A stretch of DNA of 16,899 bases. Origin: TMED69 sp036130055 (lineage in GTDB: Bacteria > Pseudomonadota > Gammaproteobacteria > Ga0077536). This document shows, piece after piece, positions 7,938-16,164 of the stretch. The stretch is taken from assembly GCA_036130055.1 (NCBI GenBank), contig JAYYOR010000038.1, positions 1-16,899 on the forward strand. Direction: 5' to 3'. The notes under the pieces are model-generated. The model made no database searches. It had not been told where the DNA came from and saw only the letters and a program-made list of their open reading frames with translations. Positions within the stretch are counted from its first letter, which is position 1. Each line of letters starts with the position of its first letter. The translations under genes and the position numbers were made by a program.

Positions 7938-10900
7938 AAGACTCGTATATCCATCTTAATGTGCATACTGAATATTCAATTGCCGACGGAATAATAAAAA
8001 TCCCACAATTAGTTGAAAGATGTAAAAAACAAAACTTTTCGGCCGTAGCGGTCACGGATTTAAATAACCTTTTTTCTGCTATTAAATTTAATCGAGAGGC
8101 AAAAAAAGCGGGTATCAAACCTATTATAGGTTCCGAAGTCACGATAATGCCATCGGATACTAATCTTTTGCCGTTTAACGTTATTTTTTTATGTAAAAAC
8201 AAGTTTGGTTATAAGAACTTGTGTGAAATCTTAACACTCTGCCAGCAACGAAAAGAAGACCAGGTTGGCGTGACAGAGACAGAGATATCTAGGTCGATAA
8301 TGGAAGGAATAATAGTTATATCCGGAGATCAATTTGGTGATATTGGTCAAGCTATACTTAAAAAAGACATGGAATTTGCGAAAAAGCGTCTGAATTGGTG
8401 GGAAAGTTTAGTTGGGGATAACTTTTTTTGCCAGATAAGCAAACTAAACAAATCAGATGAATTGCAATACCTCAATGGATTAGCCGAATTATCAAAATCA
8501 ACTCCAATAAGACCAATCGCAACGAATCAGGTTCGTTTTTTAGAAAAAAAAGAATTTATCGTCCATGAGGCAAGAGTTTGTATTCAACAAGGTGTAACTC
8601 TTGAGGATAGCCGACGCATAAAATCTCATTGTGAAGAACAATTTTTCTGTACCGAGAGTCAAATGAAGAAAAAATTTCGTGGATTAGAGGTCGCGTTGAT
8701 TAATTCGGTAAAAGTTGCCACAAAATGTAACTTTGATTTTGAAGAAAAAGTTAATTTATTACCTTTATTCCCGATTTCTTCCAATATTAACGAAGCCGAC
8801 TTTTTGAGAGAGCAAGCCTTAGAAGGTTTGAATCTACGTCTGAAAGATATTACGGAAGATAACGAAGAAGGTAAGCAAAGAAGGCTTGATTCTTACAAAG
8901 AAAGGATGGAGCAAGAGCTAAAAGTGATAGTAGAAATGGGTTTTTCTGGATATTTTTTGATAGTCGCAGATTTTATTAAGTGGGCCAAGGAACAGAGAAT
9001 TCCGGTTGGTCCGGGAAGAGGGTCTGGTGCTGGTTCATTAGTTGCTTATCTGCTATCAATTACGGAACTAGATCCATTGAGATATGATCTGTTGTTCGAA
9101 CGATTTTTAAACCCAGAAAGAATCTCTATGCCAGACTTTGATATTGATTTTTGTATGGATCGGAGGGATGAAGTAATTGATTATGTAGGCAAAAGGTATG
9201 GTGCGGATCGTGTCGCTCAAATAATTACTTTTGGCAAAATGGCCGCAAAAGCCGTTATAAGAGACGTGGGTAGAGTTTTGGGGCTGCCTTATCCGCAAGT
9301 AGATCAAGTTGCTAAGCTCGTTCCTAATGATATCGGGATAACATTATCTGGTGTTTTAAATAACAAACAGAGTGATTTGTCCATACGTTGCAAAGAAGAC
9401 GCAGATATAAAGAATTTACTTGGTTTGGCGCTAAAGTTGGAAGGTACTGTAAGAAATGCCGGTAAACATGCTGGAGGTTTGGTTATAGCTCCAGAACCTT
9501 TAGTTAACTATATGCCATTGTATTCAGATAAAGACACGGATGGAATGTTAACTCAATTTGATATGGGAGACGTTGAGGCGATAGGTTTAGTAAAATTTGA
9601 CTTATTAGGTTTGCGTACTTTGACAATTGTTGATTGGGCCGTAGACTCAATAAAATCAATGGGTAAAGGTCGGGATCTTAACGATATAAATAGAATTACA
9701 CTAAATGATAGTAAAACCTATAAAACTATTCGAGATGGAAAAACTACGTCGATTTTTCAGTTGGAATCAAGAGGTATGAGAGAGTTAATTTCCAGGCTCA
9801 AGCCAGATAAATTTGAAGACTTGGTCGCATTAGTAGCGCTGTTTCGGCCGGGTCCTTTAGATTCTGGAATGGTTGATGATTTCATTGCGGTTAAATTAGG
9901 TCGACCTGCAAAATATCTGCATCCAAACTTAGAGCGCTCCCTTAAATCGACCTACGGTGTAATTTTATATCAGGAACAGGTTATGGAGATCGCTCGCTCC
10001 TTATCAGGATACACATTGGGTTCTGCAGATATTTTACGCAGGGCGATGGGCAAAAAGAAACCGGAAGAAATGGCTTCACAGCGAACTACTTTTGTCAGTG
10101 GCGCAGTGGCAAGAAACATACCTGAAAAGATTGCTCTTGATATCTTTGCTTTAATTGAAAAATTTGCTGGGTATGGTTTTAATAAATCTCACTCCGCCGC
10201 TTACGCATTGATTGCTTATCAAACCGCATGGCTGAAATCGAACTATCCTTCATCGTTTATGGCTTCAGTCTTATCCTCTGATATGGACAACACGGATAAA
10301 GTTGTTTTAAACATAAGAGAGTGTAATCGTTTAGAGATTGAAGTTTTACCGCCAGACATAAATAAAAGCGATTTTAAGTTTAGAGCTATTAACGATAGCC
10401 AAATAAGGTATGGCATGGGTGCGATAAAAGGCTTAGGTAGAAATATGATAGAGGCTATCATCAATGAAAGAACCAAAAAAGATTTTGTCTCTGCAAGTGA
10501 AATATGTCAACGCGTCACTTCTCAAAAGTTAAATAAACGAATATTTGAAATTATAGTAAAGTCAGGATTACTTGATTCTTTTGGGTTAGAAAGAGGAGCT
10601 TTATTAAGTCAAATTGAGACTATTCTGAAAATAGCAGACCAGGAAAGAATCTCGATTGAACATGGCCAAGCTGACCTATTCGGCTTAGATTTAGGTCAAA
10701 CCTCGCAAATAGAAATAAAAGATACTTGCAATGCAGTTTTGCCCCAAAAATGGACAAATTTAGAGATTTTAAAAGCAGAAAAAGACGTTTTGGGCTGTTT
10801 TCTGTCCGGCCACCCACTTGATGAAAATTTAAAAGTTGTAAAGAGTATCAGTAATCATACAATCTCTGATTTAGGACCTGGACGTTCTCGTTTAGTTGGT

Positions 10901-11401
10901 TTAATTCTATCTTTTCGTGTCATAGACACACGTAGGGGGAGGTTAGCTCTGATTGAATTGGACGACAAGACGGGTAGCTTAGAAGTTGTGATGAATGATG
11001 ATATTTTTAACAAATATATTGATAGCGTAATAATTGATGATGTTGTTGTTGTGGAAGGGGCTGTAAGTAAAAATGAAACAACCGGTTTTTTCTCTTTAAA
11101 AGCTTCTTATATTGGGGGTATAGATAATTATCTAGAAAAATTTGCTTATAAACTTTCGATTAGTGTTCCCGAGAAATCGCTAGATAAGGGGTTTGTAGCA
11201 AAATTAAAAAAAATACTTTTAAAAAGTGAATCTGGTGGAACCAGAGTAAATCTTGATATTATTTCCCAAAATAGTAAGGCAAGATTCGATTTTGGAGCTG
11301 AATGGAGTATTAAAATGAATACAAGAGCAGTCGCAGATTTGAATACCCTGCTCTCAAGCGATAATATAAGCATCTCGTATAAGAGTAGCCACAACCTCTA
11401 A
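7934..11401 (+). CDS. dnaE: DNA polymerase III alpha subunit DnaE
   Basis: DnaE is the catalytic subunit of the replicative polymerase. It has 1155 residues (E. coli 1160). The N-terminal PHP domain (HLNVHTEYSIADG) is degenerate: the usual TDH motif reads VTDLNNLF, as in proofreading-inactive gammaproteobacterial DnaE, so a separate epsilon exonuclease is expected. GPGRGSGAGSLVAY precedes MPDFDIDF, in which Asp401 and Asp403 carry the same numbers as the E. coli catalytic residues; Asp556 in VKFDLLG is the third. A helix-hairpin-helix region (NKSHSAAYALIAYQTAWLKS just before it), an OB fold (LVGLILSFRVIDTRRGRLAL) and a C-terminal tau-binding-type domain follow. It overlaps rnhB by 4 bases and precedes accA by 8. 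Confidence 0.98.
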   Translation: MKDSYIHLNVHTEYSIADGIIKIPQLVERCKKQNFSAVAVTDLNNLFSAIKFNREAKKAGIKPIIGSEVTIMPSDTNLLPFNVIFLCKNKFGYKNLCEILTLCQQRKEDQVGVTETEISRSIMEGIIVISGDQFGDIGQAILKKDMEFAKKRLNWWESLVGDNFFCQISKLNKSDELQYLNGLAELSKSTPIRPIATNQVRFLEKKEFIVHEARVCIQQGVTLEDSRRIKSHCEEQFFCTESQMKKKFRGLEVALINSVKVATKCNFDFEEKVNLLPLFPISSNINEADFLREQALEGLNLRLKDITEDNEEGKQRRLDSYKERMEQELKVIVEMGFSGYFLIVADFIKWAKEQRIPVGPGRGSGAGSLVAYLLSITELDPLRYDLLFERFLNPERISMPDFDIDFCMDRRDEVIDYVGKRYGADRVAQIITFGKMAAKAVIRDVGRVLGLPYPQVDQVAKLVPNDIGITLSGVLNNKQSDLSIRCKEDADIKNLLGLALKLEGTVRNAGKHAGGLVIAPEPLVNYMPLYSDKDTDGMLTQFDMGDVEAIGLVKFDLLGLRTLTIVDWAVDSIKSMGKGRDLNDINRITLNDSKTYKTIRDGKTTSIFQLESRGMRELISRLKPDKFEDLVALVALFRPGPLDSGMVDDFIAVKLGRPAKYLHPNLERSLKSTYGVILYQEQVMEIARSLSGYTLGSADILRRAMGKKKPEEMASQRTTFVSGAVARNIPEKIALDIFALIEKFAGYGFNKSHSAAYALIAYQTAWLKSNYPSSFMASVLSSDMDNTDKVVLNIRECNRLEIEVLPPDINKSDFKFRAINDSQIRYGMGAIKGLGRNMIEAIINERTKKDFVSASEICQRVTSQKLNKRIFEIIVKSGLLDSFGLERGALLSQIETILKIADQERISIEHGQADLFGLDLGQTSQIEIKDTCNAVLPQKWTNLEILKAEKDVLGCFLSGHPLDENLKVVKSISNHTISDLGPGRSRLVGLILSFRVIDTRRGRLALIELDDKTGSLEVVMNDDIFNKYIDSVIIDDVVVVEGAVSKNETTGFFSLKASYIGGIDNYLEKFAYKLSISVPEKSLDKGFVAKLKKILLKSESGGTRVNLDIISQNSKARFDFGAEWSIKMNTRAVADLNTLLSSDNISISYKSSHNL

Positions 11402-11409
11402 GTAAAGAA

Positions 11410-12408
11410 ATGATTATGACTAGGGAAAACGGAGAAAATATTCAGGTTTCAAAATTTAGCGCAGTAGATTTTGAAAGACCGATCGAAGAAATTAACGAAA
11501 AAATAGAGGAGCTTCGTCTGGTCGAACACGGATCAGAGCTTGATCTAGCAGATGAAATAAAAAAATTAGAATTGAACTCTCGGCAACTCACCAAAGACAT
11601 ATTCAGTAAGTTGTCGGCCTGGCAAATTTCAAAGCTAGCAAGACATCCTCGAAGACCTTATTCTCTTGACTATCTTGAAAAAATTTGCCCCAATTTTATA
11701 GAGTTACATGGAGATAGACATTTTGCAGATGATCCCGCAATTATTGCGGGTATGGGTACGATTGGCAATTTCAAACTTGTTTTTTTAGGACATCAAAAAG
11801 GAAGAACAACTAAATCTAATATAGCTCGAAACTTTGGTATGCCTAGACCGGAGGGTTATAGAAAAGCACAGCGTATTATGTTGTTAGCAGAAAGATTTAA
11901 TTTGCCTATAGTAACTTTCATAGATACACCCGGCGCTTATCCAGGAATTGATGCCGAGGAAAGAGGGCAAAGCGAGGCGATAGCTTCTAATTTAAGAGTG
12001 ATGTCTGGACTAAAAGTTCCGATTATTAGTTTTGTAACTGGAGAAGGGGGTTCAGGTGGAGCTTTAGCAATCGGGGTAAGTAATAAGGTTTTTATGTTAG
12101 AGTATTCTGTCTATTCTGTTATCTCACCTGAGGGCTGCGCTTCCATACTTTGGAAAAAGCAAGACGCCGCCCAAGAAGCTGCTAATGCGATGAATATTAC
12201 AGCAAAACAATTATTAGAACTTAAGGTTATTGATGGTGTAATTAAGGAGCCATTAGGTGGCGCGCACAGAGACCTTGAAGCAATGTCAAATAGCCTTAAA
12301 GCCAAGATAACCGAAGAGTTAAGTATATTGTGCGAGCTTGATAAGGAATCTTTAGTTAGACAAAGAAGAGATAAATTTGCCAACATCGGGCAGTTTATGA
12401 GCAAATAA
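11410..12408 (+). CDS. accA: Acetyl-CoA carboxylase carboxyltransferase subunit alpha
   Basis: AccA pairs with AccD to transfer the carboxyl group from biotin to acetyl-CoA, forming malonyl-CoA for fatty acid synthesis. The product is 332 residues (E. coli 319); the extra length is about 18 residues before the conserved VDFERPIEEINEKI opening. The core shows HPRRPYSLDYLE, FIELHGDRHFADDPAI, GHQKGRTTKSNIARNFGMPR and DTPGAYPGIDAEERGQSEAI. GEGGSGGALAIG (from residue 211) is the glycine-rich loop, and SVISPEGCASILWK follows. An in-frame ATG at 11416 is an equally possible start; neither has a strong ribosome binding site. It is contiguous with dnaE and tilS (8 and 7 bases). Confidence 0.97.
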   Translation: MIMTRENGENIQVSKFSAVDFERPIEEINEKIEELRLVEHGSELDLADEIKKLELNSRQLTKDIFSKLSAWQISKLARHPRRPYSLDYLEKICPNFIELHGDRHFADDPAIIAGMGTIGNFKLVFLGHQKGRTTKSNIARNFGMPRPEGYRKAQRIMLLAERFNLPIVTFIDTPGAYPGIDAEERGQSEAIASNLRVMSGLKVPIISFVTGEGGSGGALAIGVSNKVFMLEYSVYSVISPEGCASILWKKQDAAQEAANAMNITAKQLLELKVIDGVIKEPLGGAHRDLEAMSNSLKAKITEELSILCELDKESLVRQRRDKFANIGQFMSK

Positions 12409-12415
12409 AAAAAGC

Positions 12416-13753
12416 GTGCGAACAAGACAAATAAGTAATCTAGTCGAAAAGGCTATCTTAGAAATTATTGAACGGTACTCAATAAAAGAAATTCATATTT
12501 GTTTGAGTGGAGGTATGGACTCGGTTTGTCTTCTTGAAGTTATGACAGAGTTAACCCTACCTAATTCAATCTCTTTGGAAGTGGTACATTTCAATCATCG
12601 TTTATCGGAATATGGAAATAAGGCGGAAAGATTTTGTAAAAAAATTTCTGCTGAAAAAAATCTCAGGTTTTCGCCCTTTCAAGCGCCAGAAGATTTACAA
12701 CCAACCAACAACCTCGAGGAATGGGCTAGAGGGGTGCGTTATGACTGTATTTCACGGAATCTCAAGAAATCTTCTCTGGCTGTAACAGCGCATCATTCCA
12801 AAGATCAAACAGAAACGATAATTCAACGAATTCTTCGTGGATCAGGTCCTTACGGTCTGACAGGAATGACTCCTTTGCGCAAACTTGGCGACGGTTGGCT
12901 CTTTCGGCCCTTTTTGGGTATCGATAAAGAAGAATTAATAAAATTTTCGACGATTCGAAAATTGAAATGGACTGAAGACCCAATGAATCAGGAGCTCCGT
13001 TTTTCGAGAAATAGGATCCGCCATGTAATAATTCCAGAGCTGGACACCCTTTCTAATAGATTAGATAAGAATCTACAAAAAATGGCAAGAATACAAAACG
13101 ATATAGTTCGTTATATTGAATTTTTGACAGAAAAAGCTGTAATAGAAAATCTAGAAGATAAAAGAAGAGTTCCTTTATCATTACTAGAGAAGGTTGACGA
13201 AAGAATAAAAATATTTGTTTTGCATGCAATTTTGAGACGGTTTGGAATTTTTAAGATTAGTCAAAAAACACTAGAGGAGATATTAAGACAGATTAATCAA
13301 GCGAGTCGAGCCAAATCGCCTAGTTTTGAGATTGGTGATCGTGTTATTAAATTGCATAGGAATTCTCTTTTTGTTTTAAAGAACTGCATTGACTATAACT
13401 ACAGGCCCAAGCCCTCTTTATGGAAAATTACTGATCCTAAGGAATTTTCATGGGGTACATTGAAATGCTTAAATAGCCAAGACGATACTATCTTAAATAG
13501 CAATAAGCACTTAATTATTAAATTTAGAAATAATGGTGATACAATAAGCGAGGCAGGACGCTCCAGCAAAAAATTAAAGAAAATTTTTCAAGAGTTATCA
13601 GTGCCCCCCTGGGAGCGTTACCTTATCCCGATAATTTATGAGTCAAATGAGATTATAGCGTTAGGTGGTTACACCATGGCTTTCTATTCGAGAAGTAACG
13701 AGCATAAGAAACAGATAATCTTTGATTGGAAAATTTATCATTCTATTTTATGA
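12416..13753 (+). CDS. tilS: tRNA(Ile)-lysidine synthetase TilS
   Basis: TilS adds lysine to C34 of the CAU-anticodon tRNA-Ile using ATP, so that it reads AUA and is charged with isoleucine; it is essential. The product is 445 residues (E. coli 432). SGGMDS at 31-36 is the PP-loop; VVHFNHRLS, AVTAHHSKDQTETIIQRILRG and WTEDPMNQELRFSRNRIRH are typical of the N-terminal catalytic domain. A middle helical domain and a C-terminal TilS domain follow (IKFRNNGDTI, KKLKKIFQELSVPPWER). The start is a GTG 7 bases after accA with no good ribosome binding site, so translation may depend on accA. It is the last gene of the plus-strand block. Its stop TGA abuts the stop of the next, opposite-strand gene. 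Confidence 0.95.
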   Translation: MRTRQISNLVEKAILEIIERYSIKEIHICLSGGMDSVCLLEVMTELTLPNSISLEVVHFNHRLSEYGNKAERFCKKISAEKNLRFSPFQAPEDLQPTNNLEEWARGVRYDCISRNLKKSSLAVTAHHSKDQTETIIQRILRGSGPYGLTGMTPLRKLGDGWLFRPFLGIDKEELIKFSTIRKLKWTEDPMNQELRFSRNRIRHVIIPELDTLSNRLDKNLQKMARIQNDIVRYIEFLTEKAVIENLEDKRRVPLSLLEKVDERIKIFVLHAILRRFGIFKISQKTLEEILRQINQASRAKSPSFEIGDRVIKLHRNSLFVLKNCIDYNYRPKPSLWKITDPKEFSWGTLKCLNSQDDTILNSNKHLIIKFRNNGDTISEAGRSSKKLKKIFQELSVPPWERYLIPIIYESNEIIALGGYTMAFYSRSNEHKKQIIFDWKIYHSIL

Positions 13754-14332
13754 CTATTCAGAAATCCTAACTTTAGTGCCGATGCGAATAAATTTTTTTA
13801 GCTCCTCAATTTCGTGATTTTCGACTGCTATACAACCTTCAGTCCAATTGATATTTTTATGGATAAGTAGTTTTTGTCTTGTTTGTTTTCCAATGCCATG
13901 TATTCCTATTGCACCACCAAGCCTGGTATTTTGTGGAGGGGTTTTTTTATGTTCAGAAGCATGTTTTATCGCTTTAAATTGGCTTAGTGTAATGATTTTT
14001 CGTTTATAACCATGATACCCATCTTTTAAATTTGGATAATTGATACCAAAAAAGTAATGAAACTTATTGCTATTCTTTAGTCTTGTAACGTAATACACGC
14101 CGATTGGGGTTTTTTTGTCTCCAACCATTCGTTTGTCACCAGCGCCGCCTCGCCCAACTGATATTGAAAAACGTTTAACGATTTTGTTTTCCCTTATAAT
14201 TTTTAAAGAATTTGAACTTTTGGTTACATGAATCTCATAAGTTGAAGCATGCAAATTTTGGCAAACAAAAGCCATAACTAAAAGGACACTGTATTTTAAA
14301 TAAACAAGAAGCAATATTTTTGACTTATTCAT
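13754..14332 (-). CDS. Exported L,D-transpeptidase (YkuD family)
   Basis: YkuD-family enzymes form 3-3 peptidoglycan cross-links, attach lipoproteins, or trim such bonds, using a catalytic cysteine in the periplasm. The product is 192 residues with a signal peptide or N-terminal anchor ending near NLHA (residue 29). The catalytic domain spans about 32-191: GDKKTPIGVYYV, FGINYPN, then IGIHG (His145) and NWTEGCIAV with the nucleophile Cys167. The active-site string is T-E-G-C rather than the commoner S-x-G-C, a variant known in the family. NYPN and the domain architecture suggest a YafK-like or general proteobacterial L,D-transpeptidase; exact activity cannot be told from sequence. It converges on tilS with zero gap and diverges from the cytochrome b561 gene across 43 bases. 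Confidence 0.88.
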   Translation of the reverse strand: MNKSKILLLVYLKYSVLLVMAFVCQNLHASTYEIHVTKSSNSLKIIRENKIVKRFSISVGRGGAGDKRMVGDKKTPIGVYYVTRLKNSNKFHYFFGINYPNLKDGYHGYKRKIITLSQFKAIKHASEHKKTPPQNTRLGGAIGIHGIGKQTRQKLLIHKNINWTEGCIAVENHEIEELKKFIRIGTKVRISE

Positions 14333-14375
14333 AATATGGTTATTGTTTTTATTTTGCGCCTAATTTACTATTGGT

Positions 14376-14933
14376 ATGAACATTAAGGTAATGACCGTGG
14401 GACAAAAGTATACCAATATTGCAATATTTTTTCATTGGGTTACCGCCATATTCATTATGGGTTTATTTCCATTAGGTTGGTACATGGTTGATTTGGAAGG
14501 GGCGGATAAGGGATATTATTACGGATTACATAAGTCGCTTGGTTTAACAATATACACTCTTATCTTGATGCGAATTTTTTGGCGTGTAAAAAACAAACCA
14601 CCCGCACTCCCAAACGAATTCAATTTGTTTCATAAGCGAGCATCACATCTGGTTCATAGAATGTTTTATTCATTTTTAGTATTGATGCCGGTTGCTGGTT
14701 ATCTATCTTCATCATTTAGTGGTTATAAGACTAAATGGTTTGGCATCGAAATATATTATTGGGGTTGGAAAGATGAAGCCCTAAACTCTGTTTTTTCGCA
14801 GATACATGTGTTTTGTGGATACATTTTAATTCTACTGGTAATCCTACATGTAGGGGCAGTTATTTTTCATTTTTTATCGAAAAAGATTAATTTAATTTCA
14901 AGGATGTGGTTTCATAATAACATTAATGTTTAA
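14376..14933 (+). CDS. Cytochrome b561-like membrane protein
   Basis: The family (PF01292) comprises di-heme inner-membrane proteins that exchange electrons between the quinone pool and periplasmic or membrane partners. The 185-residue product has four hydrophobic segments, at about 13-33, 52-70, 95-115 and 143-167. His20 (FFHWVTA), His52 (GLHKSLG), His144 (QIHVF) and His158 (LHVGA) match the four heme-ligand positions of CybB-type proteins. HKRASHLVHRMFY and LMPVAGYLSS are also typical. The start at 14376 has no clear ribosome binding site; an in-frame ATG at 14391 would give an N terminus closer to the usual family length. The DUF1244 gene follows after 15 bases, probably cotranscribed. The electron donor and acceptor are unknown. 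Confidence 0.88.
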   Translation: MNIKVMTVGQKYTNIAIFFHWVTAIFIMGLFPLGWYMVDLEGADKGYYYGLHKSLGLTIYTLILMRIFWRVKNKPPALPNEFNLFHKRASHLVHRMFYSFLVLMPVAGYLSSSFSGYKTKWFGIEIYYWGWKDEALNSVFSQIHVFCGYILILLVILHVGAVIFHFLSKKINLISRMWFHNNINV

Positions 14934-14937
14934 AAAA

Positions 14938-14942
14938 AAGGA
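14938..14942 (+). promoter_or_regulatory. Ribosome binding site of the DUF1244 gene
   Basis: AAGGA lies 6 bases before the ATG at 14949. It is a good Shine-Dalgarno site and supports the short reading frame as a real gene. Confidence 0.6.
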
Positions 14943-14948
14943 TTAATA

Positions 14949-15194
14949 ATGAATGATGCAAACCTCGAAAAAGTCGAAGCGGCAACCTACAGAAAGATAA
15001 TTGCATTCTTAAGAGACGCTAAAGATGTACAAAATATAGACCTTATGAATTTAGCTGGCTTTTGTCGCAATTGTATTTCTAAGTGGTATATGGCTTCAGC
15101 CGAAGAAGAAGGGATAGAAATTAACTACGACGAAGCTCGGGAAGCAGTTTACGGCATGACTTATGCTGAGTGGAAAGACAAATACCAAAAGTAG
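14949..15194 (+). CDS. DUF1244 family protein
   Basis: An 81-residue soluble protein of unknown function. It matches the DUF1244 family (PF06844; SMc04008-like), widespread in alpha- and gammaproteobacteria, through the block DVQNIDLMNLAGFCRNCISK and the C-terminal VYGMTYAEWKDKYQK. It has no signal peptide or membrane segment and is acidic. The CRNC pair of cysteines could bind a metal, but this is inference. It lies 15 bases after the cytochrome b561-like gene with a good ribosome binding site, so the two are likely cotranscribed; whether they work together is unknown. It converges on the beta-propeller gene with a 7-base gap. Confidence 0.88.
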   Translation: MNDANLEKVEAATYRKIIAFLRDAKDVQNIDLMNLAGFCRNCISKWYMASAEEEGIEINYDEAREAVYGMTYAEWKDKYQK

Positions 15195-15201
15195 AACTAT
15201 A

Positions 15202-16164
15202 TCAAGGTATAAAGGTCATCACCCCCCATGGGAACTGACCGACTTTAACGGTTGTCTTGACAGACTGGTTGTCGGTATCAATTACTGAAATTTGGTGGTC
15301 TAACCCGTCAGTGGTAAACAGATATTGACCAGAGGTTGAAAGTGCGAGACCCCAAACCCTCCTACCAACTCCAATCGTGTTGATCACCTCCATTTTATCG
15401 CTATCAATTACATAAATCATATTTGCTCGACCCCCCGCGACATATAGCGTTTTACCATCTCCTCCAAGTATTATATCTTTTGGTTTTGCCATTTCATTTG
15501 GTAACGATAGTTTGTCTGCGATAGAACCATCTGATACTTGTATTTTGTAAATTTCCCCACTAATTTCCGACGTCACAAAAACAAATTTTCCCTTACGACT
15601 GAAACAAGATGCTCTAGGTCGAGAGCCCACGAGTACATTTTTAGTGATTGTGTAGTCTGAATTTGAGATAAAGTGTGCCATATTAGAGGATTCGCTGGTT
15701 ACAACTATCGTGCTACCATCGGGTGAAATTGAAACTCCTTCTGGTTCGATTCCGACTTTAATTTTTGCGACCATATTCCCGCTTTTGGGATCAATTACTG
15801 AAGCTTCAGCGACCTCCTCATTAGAAATAAATATTAAACCGTTCTGATGAACAGCAAAGGACTCAGGATCATCGCCGCTATAAAAATTTCTTGTTACTTC
15901 TAAAGTTTTTGGGTCAATTACTTTAATTTTATTTTCCCCACTTACTGCCACGTAAATTTCGGAATTATCAGGTGACAACCCTAAACCTCTTGGACGATCG
16001 CCAATCTCAATAGTTTTAACGATTTGAAATGACTCTATATCTACTATAGATACCGTGTCACTTTTTTCATTTGTGACGATAATATATTCTAGGCTTTCGG
16101 CAAATGAGATTTTACATATAGAAAATGTAGTAAATATTAAGAAAAGTAACTTTATTTGACGCAT
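15202..16164 (-). CDS. Periplasmic YVTN beta-propeller, PQQ-catabolism type
   Basis: A 320-residue exported protein with a signal peptide ending near ISFAES, followed by about seven YVTN-type blades. Each has the pattern (aliphatic)-V-I-D...V..I.VG..P.G.....DG..(aliphatic)-V; examples are TVSIVDIES, IKVIDPKTL, MIYVIDSDK and ISVIDTDN. Composition and neighbour match the PQQ-dependent catabolism-associated beta-propeller family (TIGR03866), which occurs beside XoxF/ExaA-type quinoprotein dehydrogenase genes. The molecular role of that family is unknown. The ATG overlaps the upstream substrate-binding gene by 13 bases and has a strong GGAGG site. It is the last gene of its operon within the window: no ABC ATPase or permease follows. 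Confidence 0.85.
   Translation of the reverse strand: MRQIKLLFLIFTTFSICKISFAESLEYIIVTNEKSDTVSIVDIESFQIVKTIEIGDRPRGLGLSPDNSEIYVAVSGENKIKVIDPKTLEVTRNFYSGDDPESFAVHQNGLIFISNEEVAEASVIDPKSGNMVAKIKVGIEPEGVSISPDGSTIVVTSESSNMAHFISNSDYTITKNVLVGSRPRASCFSRKGKFVFVTSEISGEIYKIQVSDGSIADKLSLPNEMAKPKDIILGGDGKTLYVAGGRANMIYVIDSDKMEVINTIGVGRRVWGLALSTSGQYLFTTDGLDHQISVIDTDNQSVKTTVKVGQFPWGVMTFIP

Noticed and set aside
14343..14371. Possible promoter for the cytochrome b561-like gene: TTGTTT, 17 bases, TACTAT.
   Set aside because: Only 3 of 6 and 4 of 6 bases match consensus in AT-rich DNA, and transcription would begin at or after the chosen ATG. Left as a hint that the ATG at 14391 might be the true start.
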